Notes: generated by a model not told the origin, from the sequence alone. Counted from the first letter of the stretch, positions 1 through 5,345 are shown. The stretch: 6,361 nucleotides of DNA from an uncultured Actinomycetes bacterium (GCA_937926105.1 CALANS010000042.1:1-6361), one strand, 5' to 3'. Translations and numbers: made by a program.

Positions 1-536
1 TGACTGTCGCCGGCGATGCCAGCATCCTGTCCGTGAACGGTGCGGTTCCCATCGTCGACGACGGCGCGTTCGTGGCGGCGGGGGCACGCGTGATCGGTGA
101 AGTGCGCCTGGCCGAGGGGGCGAGCGTGTGGTACAACGCGGTGCTGCGCGCCGACGGCGACTCGATCACGATCGGCGCCGGCAGCAACCTGCAGGACAAC
201 GTGTCGGTGCACGTGGACAAGGGGTCACCGGTCGTCGTGGGCCGGGACGTCTCGGTCGGGCACAATGCCGTCGTGCATGGCTGCACGATCGGCGACGGTT
301 CTCTGATCGGCATGGGCGCGGTCATCCTCAACGGTGCACGGATCGGCGCATCATGCCTCGTGGCCGGTGGTGCGGTGGTGCTTGAGAACGCCGACATCCC
401 CGCCGGGTCGTTGGTGGCCGGCGTTCCGGCGAAGGTGCGTCGGGCCCTCAGCGACGAGGAGAAGGGGCGCCTCGTCGACAATGCGCGCAGCTACCGCGAG
501 CACTCCGCGGCGCACCGGCAGGCCCAGCGCGCCTGA
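1..536 (+). CDS. Gamma-carbonic-anhydrase-like hexapeptide-repeat protein (first base of start codon outside window)
   Basis: This is a left-handed beta-helix protein of the gamma carbonic anhydrase / YrdA-PaaY group, probably a cytoplasmic trimer with a metal site at the subunit interfaces. Hexapeptide repeats run through most of the chain (IGAGSNLQD, VGRDVSVGHNAVVHGCTIG, IGMGAVILNGARIG), followed by a short C-terminal helical tail. Numbered from the GTG at 33, three histidines fit the metal ligands: H60 (SVHVD), H77 (VGHNA) and H82 (VVHGC); the last two are five residues apart, as in the family. The GTG at 33 gives an N-terminus that looks too short. The frame stays open to the window edge, and bases 1-2 are TG followed by ACT GTC, so the true start is probably an NTG codon beginning one base upstream, giving about 178 residues. 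Carbonic anhydrase activity is not assured, because many homologues are acyltransferase-like or of unknown function. Confidence 0.85.
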   Translation, partial: TVAGDASILSVNGAVPIVDDGAFVAAGARVIGEVRLAEGASVWYNAVLRADGDSITIGAGSNLQDNVSVHVDKGSPVVVGRDVSVGHNAVVHGCTIGDGSLIGMGAVILNGARIGASCLVAGGAVVLENADIPAGSLVAGVPAKVRRALSDEEKGRLVDNARSYREHSAAHRQAQRA

Positions 537-555
537 CCCCGCGCCTGTTGCGCCA

Positions 556-627
556 AATTCACATGAATTGGCCGAGTGCACATCAATTTTCCAGAAGTTT
601 GGTGTGCATTGGGCGGTTTGATGTGCA
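556..627. repeat. Cluster of inverted repeats in AT-richer spacer
   Basis: A perfect inverted repeat, AATTCA-CA-TGAATT, occupies 556-569. Next to it, TGCACATCAA at 577-586 pairs exactly with TTGATGTGCA at 618-627. A third, near-identical copy in the second orientation, TTGGTGTGCA, lies at 599-608, 19 bases before the last one. The arrangement could be a dispersed intergenic palindromic element, a transcription-factor binding cluster, or an RNA hairpin downstream of the carbonic-anhydrase-like gene. No T tract follows, so a classical terminator is not indicated. Confidence 0.5.
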
Positions 628-679
628 GTGGATGCGGCGGGTGCGCTGAAGGGCCGTGTGGCGCCGGCTTAGGCGCGGT

Positions 680-787
680 GGATGCGGCGGGCGAGGCGAG
701 GCCCGTCGGACGCAGGCTCGGCGGGCTGGATGCGGCGGGTGAGGCGAGGCCCGTCCGACGCAGGCTCGGCGGGCTGGATGCGGCGGG
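680..787. repeat. 48-bp tandem repeat, two full copies plus a partial third
   Basis: A 48-bp unit beginning GGATGCGGCGGG is present at 680-727 and again at 728-775, and the first 12 bases recur at 776-787. The two full copies differ at only a few positions, for example GGGCGAGG versus GGGTGAGG and CCCGTCGG versus CCCGTCCG. The same 12-base start also occurs once upstream at 630-641. Read in frame it gives a 16-residue period (LDAAGEARPVRRRLGG), but there is no start signal or domain to suggest translation. It looks like non-coding tandem duplication in the host chromosome. Confidence 0.75.
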
Positions 788-840
788 TGCAGGCCTCTCC
801 CGGATAGCGACGGCGCACCGGCACCTGTGATCATCGGAGT

Positions 841-1506
841 GTGGGGATCGAGACGACGTCCGGCATCATCGCGTTCGCGTGGCTGGCACTGGCGATGACG
901 TTGGCTCCCGGCTCGGACACCGTGCTCGTGATCCGGTCGAGCCTGAGAGACGGGACGCGTGCGGGCGTCGCCGCCGCTGCCGGAATCGTCCTCGGCGTGA
1001 TCGTATGGGGCGGTCTCGCCGGGCTGGGCGTCGCCTTGCTGCTGGTGCGATTGCCCGTGGTGTACCGGGTCGTGGCCATCGGCGGCGGCGTCTATCTCGC
1101 GTACCTTTCGGTCATGACGTTCGTGTCTGCTCGACGCCTGTGGCGAAGCGACCCCGCCGTGCCGGACGACTCCGGCGAAGCGACGCCGCGCAGATCCCTG
1201 CCGCAGACGTTCATCGCGGGATTGCTGACGAATCTGCTCAATCCGAAGATCGGCGTGTTCTACCTGTCGATTATGCCGGGCCTGTTCATCGGGCAGGGCT
1301 TGACGCTGTGGCTGGGCCTCGAGCTGGGTGGCATCCATGCGGCTCTGGGGATCGTCTGGCTGTCGATCGTCTCGGTTCTGGCCACGTGGGCGCGCAGACA
1401 CCTGCTGCGCGCGAAGCCCCGAGCCGTTCTCGACGGGATCTGCGGTGCGCTTCTTCTCGCATTCGGCGTGCTCGTGATCGTCGAGGTCGTCATGCAAACG
1501 CGTTGA
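841..1506 (+). CDS. LysE/RhtB-family amino-acid exporter
   Basis: This encodes an integral membrane protein of 221 residues, the usual size for LysE/RhtB exporters, which expel amino acids or their derivatives in exchange for protons. The N-terminus carries the family signature as LAMTLAPGSDTVLVIRSSLRDGTRAG, here written with a break after residue 20: LAMTLAPGSDTVLVIRSSLR then DGTRAG; the usual form is TPGPD. Hydrophobic segments lie near residues 8-26, 40-66, 72-92, 125-147, 155-180 and 195-215, fitting six helices, with a charged cytoplasmic loop at about 95-120. The chosen start is GTG at 841, because the family homology begins within a few residues of it; a GGAG at 836-839 sits too close to be an ideal ribosome site. 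The substrate cannot be read from the sequence. The gene ends 10 bases before the tRNA remnant and belongs to the host flank. Confidence 0.85.
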   Translation: MGIETTSGIIAFAWLALAMTLAPGSDTVLVIRSSLRDGTRAGVAAAAGIVLGVIVWGGLAGLGVALLLVRLPVVYRVVAIGGGVYLAYLSVMTFVSARRLWRSDPAVPDDSGEATPRRSLPQTFIAGLLTNLLNPKIGVFYLSIMPGLFIGQGLTLWLGLELGGIHAALGIVWLSIVSVLATWARRHLLRAKPRAVLDGICGALLLAFGVLVIVEVVMQTR

Positions 1507-1516
1507 CGGGCGGTGT

Positions 1517-1563
1517 GGAGGGGATGACGGGAATCGAACCCGCGTAATCAGTTTGGAAGACTG
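1517..1563 (-). repeat. Left attachment site: 3' fragment of tRNA-Gly(UCC)
   Basis: Read on the minus strand, this gives the anticodon loop CTTCCAA flanked by CAGT/ACTG, a variable segment, a T arm (GCGGG-TTCGATT-CCCGT) and an acceptor strand CATCCCC with discriminator T. The next bases, 1518-1516, complete CCA. The anticodon is UCC, so the isotype is glycine. Homology stops at 1564, where the anticodon stem would need a different base, and no D arm or 5' acceptor strand follows. This is therefore a partial copy left by integration and not a functional tRNA gene. Confidence 0.85.
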
Positions 1564-1587
1564 TCGAGAGCGACTTTCCGGGACGAA

Positions 1588-1689
1588 CCACGGATGACCA
1601 CCGCTGACCGCTGAGCCCCATTCTCGCCCGGAATCACGCCGAAGTCTGGGGTCTAGCGGCCGACCCTGGTCACCGCTGGTCATGCGTGG
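1588..1689. repeat. Imperfect 22-bp inverted repeat next to left attachment site
   Basis: The arms lie at 1588-1609 and 1668-1689 and match as reverse complements at 19 of 22 positions, with 58 bases between them. Each arm also contains CACCGCTG in direct orientation. Inside the pair, CCCCA at 1616-1620 faces TGGGG at 1647-1651. Repeats of this kind beside a tRNA attachment site commonly serve as arm-type binding sites for a tyrosine integrase or excisionase. That role is an inference. An RNA hairpin is the alternative. Confidence 0.5.
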
Positions 1690-1730
1690 CGCGACGGGAT
1701 ATCACCAACATCCGGGCGGATAGAAAATGC

Positions 1731-1865
1731 ATGCCGAGTATGCAAGATCGGGGTGTGTACTATCGTGCCCGCCACGCCGTCGCCATGCTTGCTGCCGACA
1801 AGGTGGACGTTGGCGATTCGTGGAAGTTGACTGAGCACTTTCAAGATGGCTGTACGAGCGGCTGA
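1731..1865 (+). CDS. Possible 44-residue small protein or gene fragment
   Basis: A short ORF starts ATG CCG AGT ATG and encodes 44 residues, with a protein-like middle section (YYRARHAVAMLAADKV, then DSWKLTEHFQDG) that is predicted to be largely helical. Two in-frame ATGs, at 1731 and 1740, are possible starts, and neither has a strong ribosome-binding site. It fills part of an otherwise gene-free stretch of about 350 bases between the attachment site and the HTH gene. It may be a real small protein, the remains of a larger gene, or chance. The rest of 1564-1915 shows only the inverted repeat described separately and a 10-bp palindrome, TCGACGTCGA, near 1890. Confidence 0.25.
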   Translation: MPSMQDRGVYYRARHAVAMLAADKVDVGDSWKLTEHFQDGCTSG

Positions 1866-1915
1866 AGTCGCTCCTCGCGTCAACGTGAGATTCGACGTCG
1901 AGTCCCGTCGCCAGC

Positions 1916-2125
1916 TCAGAACAAGTCGCGAATGTCGACGCCGAAGGCGTGGGCGATCTTGTGGATGTTGTCAATCCCGACGTTGCGAGTGCCACGTTCG
2001 ATGCCGCTGACGTAGGTGCGATCGAGTTGTGCCGTGTGAACGAGATGTTCCTGCGACCAGCCGCGTTCGGCGCGTAGCTTCCGGAGTCGATCGCCGAAGG
2101 CGCGGCGATGCTCAGGAATGGTCAT
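1916..2125 (-). CDS. Small XRE-type HTH regulator resembling restriction-modification C proteins
   Basis: This is a 69-residue protein made almost entirely of one lambda-repressor-like HTH domain. Helices 2-3 span about residues 22-45 (WSQEHLVHTAQLDRTYVSGI), followed by ERGTRNVGIDNIHKIAHAFG and the ending VDIRDLF. Size, the R-T-Y-V-S-x-I-E-R-G recognition region and the short C-terminus are typical of controller (C) proteins, which act as dimers that switch on and later repress their own promoter and a linked effector gene. Consistent with this, two C-box-like palindromes lie 22 bases upstream of its ATG. No restriction or methyltransferase gene is present, so it appears to be an orphan; the linked gene is the divergent glycosylase-like ORF. 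A GGTGG/GGAGG stretch lies immediately before the ATG, with poor spacing. Confidence 0.8.
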   Translation of the reverse strand: MTIPEHRRAFGDRLRKLRAERGWSQEHLVHTAQLDRTYVSGIERGTRNVGIDNIHKIAHAFGVDIRDLF

Positions 2126-2146
2126 ACCTCCACCGTCGGCGTGGGT

Positions 2147-2174
2147 GGACTATCAGTCCACGGACTATGAGTCA
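2147..2174. promoter_or_regulatory. Tandem C-box operators between divergent genes
   Basis: Two near-identical palindromes lie 15 bases apart: GGACT-ATC-AGTCC at 2147-2159, extended by T and A to a perfect 6-bp-arm palindrome, and GGACT-ATG-AGTCA at 2162-2174. On the minus strand they read GACTCATAGTC, then CGTG, then GACTGATAGTC. This is close to the GACT-N3-AGTC double C box known from restriction-modification controllers such as C.AhdI (recalled, not searched). They sit upstream of the HTH gene, and the right-hand site contains the ATG at 2167 of the divergent gene, so bound protein could control both directions. Confidence 0.75.
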
Positions 2175-2813
2175 CACTGGGCAGGTGTTTCTCGACAGTC
2201 CTCGCGGGTTCAGCAATCCGGCCCGAATTGCCGAACGTGTAGACATGCTCGAGACCGAACTGCGGGTTCACCCTCTGCGCGAGTGGGCGGAGGATCTCGC
2301 CTCGCGGCGGTCCGCGGTCGTTCCGTGGCCAGACCCGGCGGAGGCGGGCGTTGATGCTCGCGTGCTCGTCGTGTTCGAGGCCCCGGGGCCGATGACGAAC
2401 GCCTCCAATGTCCGTCCGGCTCCGGATTCGTGTCTGTCGATAACGACGACCTCACCGCCGAGAATTGTTGGCGAGCACGGGTGGAGTCCGGCCTCGAGGA
2501 CGGCGTCCTGTGCTGGAACATGGTCCCTTGGTATCTCGGGACAGCAGCACGGAAGCCTACCGCGAGCGAGATCACCGATGGGGCGGCGGAGCTGCTGAGC
2601 CTCATGTGGCTGCTTCCTAGGCTGGACACCGTGGTCCTGTGCGGTCGCTACGCCCAAACCGGCTGGAACAAGCACCTTCAGTCGTCACTGCGTCGGCCGG
2701 CGGTCCGAGTCATCGAGACTTGGCATCCGTCACCGCTCGCGATGAACCAGCCCGGCAAACGAGCGGAGTTTGTCGAGGCCCTGCGGACTGCCGCGGCAAC
2801 GCGCGACGCCTGA
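2167..2813 (+). pseudogene. Uracil-DNA-glycosylase-like gene, frameshifted
   Basis: Two overlapping frames together give one protein of about 215 residues of the uracil-DNA glycosylase superfamily, which removes uracil or damaged bases from DNA. The first frame (from ATG 2167) carries SPRGFSNPARIAERVDMLE and the motif-1-like VFEAPGPMTNAS. The second carries GSGFVSVDNDDLTAENCWR, WNMVPWYLG, the beta-strand LDTVVLCGRYA and motif 2 as WHPSPLAMN. The switch falls between about 2405 and 2420 and corresponds to a missing base (or two extra). Each half has its own stop context: the first frame reads on as nonsense to 2598, and the second opens at GTG 2430 without a ribosome site. The ATG at 2167 lies inside a C box and lacks a Shine-Dalgarno, so a leaderless transcript is likely. 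A sequencing error would restore the gene. Confidence 0.65.
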
Positions 2814-3143
2814 GCCCACCCCTGCCCACGTAGAACGCTCACCCCTGTCCGGTGCACCGGAGGGTGGGCGTTCTGCCACATATGCCCATGCCTGTGAGCG
2901 TGGCGGGCAGTTACGGACGGAAGCCAGGCGCGAGCTGTACCGACTCGGGTCGGGGTTGACGAACGGGTCGTAGACGGCGCGTTCGTTCTCGCCCGGTCGC
3001 CCGGGCTGGAGGCCTTCGGTGCGCAGCAGGCGGGCGCGCTCCCCGGGGCTCAGAGCGCGGGGCGTTCCGTCTGGCGTCCGGTAGTTGCCGCCGTCGCTGC
3101 CGCCGTACTGGCTCGGGCTGTCATATCCGGGACGAGTGCTCAT
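2730..3143 (-). CDS. Hypothetical protein with genuine start but probably replaced C-terminus
   Basis: The start is well supported: on the minus strand GGGAG lies six bases before ATG 3143. The first 65 residues or so are hydrophilic and rich in Gly, Ser, Pro and Arg, with YDSPSQYGGSDG, RALSPGERARLLRTEG and YDPFVNP. I do not recognise the family. The remainder, read across the hairpin at 2832-2874 and antisense into the last 84 bases of the glycosylase-like gene, has no protein-like character. I infer that the original gene was cut by a deletion or rearrangement near 2940-2955 and now runs on to a chance stop. It is divergent from the ribbon-helix-helix gene, sharing the 121-base region between them. 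Confidence 0.4.
   Translation of the reverse strand: MSTRPGYDSPSQYGGSDGGNYRTPDGTPRALSPGERARLLRTEGLQPGRPGENERAVYDPFVNPDPSRYSSRLASVRNCPPRSQAWAYVAERPPSGAPDRGERSTWAGVGSGVARCRGSPQGLDKLRSFAGLVHRER
2832..2874. terminator. Strong hairpin, probable bidirectional terminator
   Basis: The arms AGAACGCTCACCC (2832-2844) and GGGTGGGCGTTCT (2862-2874) pair over 13 positions with one G-T. The loop region itself contains a perfect 14-bp palindrome, TCCGGTGCACCGGA (2848-2861), so the whole forms a long, very stable stem. It begins 18 bases after the stop of the glycosylase-like gene. No T tract follows on the plus strand, which is common for terminators in high-GC actinobacteria. Confidence 0.6.
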
Positions 3144-3195
3144 GGTGATCTCCCATCGGTTGTTGTCCTCAAGCCTCCCGCGGGCAATGTGTGTG

Positions 3196-3251
3196 ACTCC
3201 GTGTGGAGTTCAATCGACCTCGTTAGCAGACCCGACAACCCGACAACCCGA
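3196..3251. promoter_or_regulatory. Candidate operator: palindrome plus tandem octamers
   Basis: In the region between the divergent start codons at 3143 and 3265, ACTCC-GTGT-GGAGT forms a palindrome at 3196-3209. CCCGACAA is then repeated head to tail at 3231-3238 and 3239-3246, with CCCGA again at 3247-3251. Ribbon-helix-helix repressors often bind short tandem or inverted sites upstream of their own genes, so autoregulation by the product of 3265-3492 is plausible. I could not identify clear -35/-10 boxes here. Confidence 0.4.
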
Positions 3252-3264
3252 GGAGACGAGAGCG

Positions 3265-3492
3265 ATGGTCCGACCGACAATGCTCGCCGAAGACGATGTG
3301 CTCGTGAAGTCGTACGTGCCCGCTGGCGTCAAAGTGGCGCTGGATGCAGCGGTCACGATGACCGGGGCGTCCCGTGCGACGGTGCTCCGCCAGGTGATCG
3401 TCGCGGGGCTGCGACCGTACGCACTCGTCAGCCCTGATGTCGCCGCTGCACTACCCACCACCACCCAACCCACGAAAGGAACGAACCGATGA
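3265..3492 (+). CDS. Small ribbon-helix-helix (CopG-like) DNA-binding protein
   Basis: The product has 75 residues. The segment VKSYVPAGVKVALDAAVTMT followed by GASRATVLRQVIVAGL has the strand-helix-helix pattern of ribbon-helix-helix proteins: a short basic strand, a first helix, a G-x-S-R turn and a second helix. These dimers typically repress plasmid, toxin-antitoxin or mobile-element operons. The tail after residue 60 is Pro/Thr-rich and probably disordered. The start is ATG 3265, with AGGAG at 3251-3255 nine bases upstream; the frame opens much earlier, but the upstream part has no protein character. Its stop overlaps the next ATG in the ATGA pattern, so the two ORFs form a translationally coupled operon. 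Confidence 0.6.
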   Translation: MVRPTMLAEDDVLVKSYVPAGVKVALDAAVTMTGASRATVLRQVIVAGLRPYALVSPDVAAALPTTTQPTKGTNR

Positions 3493-3608
3493 GTATGCCC
3501 GGAACCGAACTGCCCGCCTACCCCAAGGCAGGCGGCGCGACGAGCACCCGTCTGAAGAACGCGCGCAACCAGTACAAGGCGACATCGAGGAGTGGATCGC
3601 CGAGATGA
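3489..3608 (+). pseudogene. Truncated ORF: start of an unknown gene fused to integrase sequence
   Basis: ATG 3489 overlaps the preceding stop as ATGA and has AAAGGA eight bases upstream, so this is a genuine start. It reads MSMPGTELPAYPKAGGATST, then RLKNARNQYKAT, a hydrophilic basic N-terminus I do not recognise. From about 3581 the DNA is integrase core-binding sequence in another frame, so the last residues (SRSGSPR) are out-of-frame readthrough to TGA 3606-3608. The most economical explanation is a deletion that joined the beginning of this gene to the middle of the integrase gene. The stop overlaps ATG 3605 of the integrase frame, again as ATGA. Confidence 0.5.
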
Positions 3609-4396
3609 TCAACGACGGCCTCGCACCCAACACGATCCACAACTACTTCACGCAACTCAACAAGACTCTGCGCTATGGGCTGCGGCACCGGCTGATCTGG
3701 CACAACCCTGCCCAGGGCGTCGAACTCCCGAAGAACGAGCGCTCGGAAGGGTTCGAGCCGGTGTTCCTGGACATGCGGCAGTTGAACGCGCTGCTGCTCC
3801 ACCTGGAGGACGACAAGCCGTTCGACACCCTGGTGCAATTCGCCGCTCTCACCGGACTGCGCGCCGCGGAGATCGCCGGTCTGCGCATCCGCGATGTGGA
3901 CCTGACCGATGGGCACATCGAGGTCCGGCAGACCTACAAGAAGATCGACGGCGTGTGGACGTTCGGGACACCTAAGTCCGCACGGTCCGTGCGGGACGTG
4001 CCGGTGCTGCACAAAGGTCTGCTGCTGGCACTGAAGACGCACAAGCTGGCGCACCCGTACTCGGGCAATCCTGACGCGCTGTTCTGGCCGGGACGGCACC
4101 CCAAGACGCACGTCTTGGACTACGACCGCCCGGCGAACACGACTAGCATTCTCCGACACACCATCCGTCCCGCGGCCACGGCGGCGCAGCTGCCGGCGAC
4201 CATCCGGTTCCATGATCTGCGGCACACCTACGCGAGCATGATGCTCGCCGCAGGCTTCAAGCCGTTCCAGGTGAGCCGATGGATGGGGCACGCGTCTGTC
4301 AACACGACGGACACCGTCTACGGCCACCTGTACCCGGTGGACTACACCGAGCAGACAGCCCAGTTCGAGCGCTTCGCTGCGCTCACAGCGAACTAG
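3581..4396 (+). pseudogene. Tyrosine integrase lacking its N-terminus
   Basis: This is a site-specific tyrosine recombinase that would catalyse integration into and excision from the tRNA-Gly site. Homology begins abruptly inside the SAM-like core-binding domain (DIEEWIAEMINDGLAPNTIH). The catalytic domain is complete: Arg in TGLRAAE (codon 3860), Lys in TPKS (3974), His and Arg in HDLRHT (4211, 4220), His in MGHAS (4289) and the nucleophile Tyr in VYGHL (4319). The arm-binding N-terminus and part of the core-binding domain, roughly 100 residues or more in relatives, are missing. The frame stays open upstream to an ATG at 3437, but that stretch is an out-of-frame reading of the neighbouring genes. 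If made at all, the protein would probably start at ATG 3605 by coupling. I expect it to be defective. Confidence 0.75.
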
Positions 4397-4407
4397 GCAG
4401 GAAGTCA

Positions 4408-4436
4408 TTGACTCAACTATTTCAACTCTGTATCCT
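4408..4436 (+). promoter_or_regulatory. Sigma70-type promoter for the two-gene cargo operon
   Basis: TTGACT at 4408-4413 and TATCCT at 4431-4436 are separated by exactly 17 bases in a locally AT-rich stretch, starting 12 bases after the integrase stop. It is the best promoter match in the window. It implies that the cargo genes are transcribed independently of the integrase, with a leader of about 35 bases before ATG 4479. Confidence 0.7.
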
Positions 4437-4446
4437 GGAATTCCAG
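4435..4446. promoter_or_regulatory. 12-bp perfect palindrome at the promoter start site
   Basis: CTGGAATTCCAG overlaps the last two bases of the -10 box and covers the expected transcription start. A symmetric site there is well placed to be a repressor operator. The regulator is unknown; the first cargo protein itself has a winged-helix-like region and could be the autoregulator, which is speculation. Confidence 0.45.
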
Positions 4447-4478
4447 TCGAAACGGACATCGAGGACAAGGAGTTGAGG

Positions 4479-5345
4479 ATGAGCAGCGAAGACGCGGCAC
4501 CCGAAGCTGAAGCCGGGCGCGGGGAGCGAGCAGCGGGACGAGTCCCTAAGCGAACACGAGGGACAAGCTTCCCCTCATTGGCTTTGGGTGACGCTGTGAC
4601 GATGATCAAGAAGATCGCCATCTATGGGAACACTCACACGGATGCCGCCGTGGCGTCGTTCCTCGGACACTCGACGTCGAACAGCGGCCCGTATCGCAGC
4701 AAGATCGCTGCGCTGAAGGACTTCGGATTCCTCAGTGGTAGGGGCGACGAGTTGACCGTCACGCCTCTCGCTCTGGAGATCACCCACCCCGGACTTGATG
4801 CTGACGTCAACGCGTCGCTGCGCGCTGCCTTCCTCAAATGCAGTCTCTTCCTGACCGTCTACACGACGCTGCCAAAGGACACTCCGCTGGACATCGCGGC
4901 ACTCGCCAACTCGGCCATGCATAATCACGGGGTCGCTTCGCAGTCAAAGGACACGTTCGCTTCCGTGTTCGTTAAGAGCGGGATCACCGCAGGGCTGCTG
5001 GAAGAAGTTGACGCAGAGCACGTGAGACTTCTCGACGACACGACGGACGAAGCGCCCAAGGATCTCAGGGAGCCAGAGTTCACCTCGCCGAACCCGGCAC
5101 CCTCTGTGACGCCTGCTCGACCTTCGGCGACCGCGGTGCCTGCGGCACCGCTCATGACGAACGCTGTCGTCAACCATGTTTGGCCGATCGCTGGTGGTGT
5201 GATCCGATTCGTCATCGAGAGCTCGACGCCACTGCCGGCCAACGCCTACGGGGTTATCGGTGCTGTGATCGGCGAGGGGGATAAGCTCGCGGAAATGCTG
5301 GGCAATGCGGAGGTGTCCGTTGCCCTCGAAGGAGATTCCGAGTAA
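4479..5345 (+). CDS. Winged-helix-like protein of unknown function, first gene of cargo operon
   Basis: The start is ATG 4479, six bases after AAGGAG (4467-4472); an in-frame TTG at 4473 lies too close to that site. The product has 288 residues. The first 30 are charged and probably disordered. Residues 31-150 look like one or two winged-helix units: FPSLALGDAVTMIKKIAIYG, a helix with VASFLGHSTSNSG, then ALKDFGFLSGRGDELTVTPL, the helix-then-wing pattern seen in DUF5343-like proteins (a resemblance from memory). About residues 200-225 form a Pro/Ala/Thr linker. The last 60 residues form a small domain (HVWPIAGGVIRFVIESSTPL, then a helix). There are no transmembrane segments and no obvious enzyme motif. 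The gene overlaps the next one and shares its promoter, so the two products probably act together. G+C is lower than in the host flank. Confidence 0.7.
   Translation: MSSEDAAPEAEAGRGERAAGRVPKRTRGTSFPSLALGDAVTMIKKIAIYGNTHTDAAVASFLGHSTSNSGPYRSKIAALKDFGFLSGRGDELTVTPLALEITHPGLDADVNASLRAAFLKCSLFLTVYTTLPKDTPLDIAALANSAMHNHGVASQSKDTFASVFVKSGITAGLLEEVDAEHVRLLDDTTDEAPKDLREPEFTSPNPAPSVTPARPSATAVPAAPLMTNAVVNHVWPIAGGVIRFVIESSTPLPANAYGVIGAVIGEGDKLAEMLGNAEVSVALEGDSE

Larger units (their letters stand above)
537..840. other. Intergenic region rich in repeats
   Basis: This spacer lies between two same-strand host genes, and I find no convincing gene in it. Its left part (about 551-625) is noticeably AT-richer than the flanks and holds inverted repeats. 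The rest is very GC-rich and dominated by a 48-bp tandem repeat. A small hairpin, GCGCC/GGCGC with a 6-base loop, lies at 661-676 and has no T tract. Frames run open through the tandem repeat because 48 is a multiple of three, which produces arginine/alanine/proline-rich spurious ORFs on both strands. Confidence 0.6.

Noticed and set aside
680..787. CRISPR array
   Set aside because: The repeats are contiguous with no unique spacers, and there are no cas genes.
1517..1600. Complete tRNA-Gly gene at the left end
   Set aside because: Bases beyond 1563 do not supply the 5' strand of the anticodon stem, D arm or acceptor strand.
583..1683. Long minus-strand ORF of 366 residues across the tandem repeat, the exporter gene and the attachment site
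   Set aside because: It is the antisense of the LysE gene plus the 48-bp repeat, with a low-complexity His/Pro/Arg-rich product and no domain. High G+C keeps such frames open.
1716..1746. Minus-strand promoter reading toward the tRNA fragment (TTGCAT, 17 bases, TATCCG)
   Set aside because: The spacing is right but each box matches consensus at only about three of six positions, and no gene lies downstream.
1916..2813. A restriction-modification system linked to the C-like regulator
   Set aside because: No methyltransferase or endonuclease motif is visible in any frame; the only neighbour is glycosylase-like.
3437..3580. Integrase N-terminus from the ATG at 3437
   Set aside because: This stretch is an out-of-frame reading of the ribbon-helix-helix gene and the following ORF, which have their own ribosome sites; integrase homology begins only near 3581.
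3518..4621. Minus-strand ORF of 367 residues opposite the integrase
   Set aside because: The plus-strand frame carries a full set of integrase catalytic residues, while the antisense product has no recognisable motif and only mirrors the codon bias.
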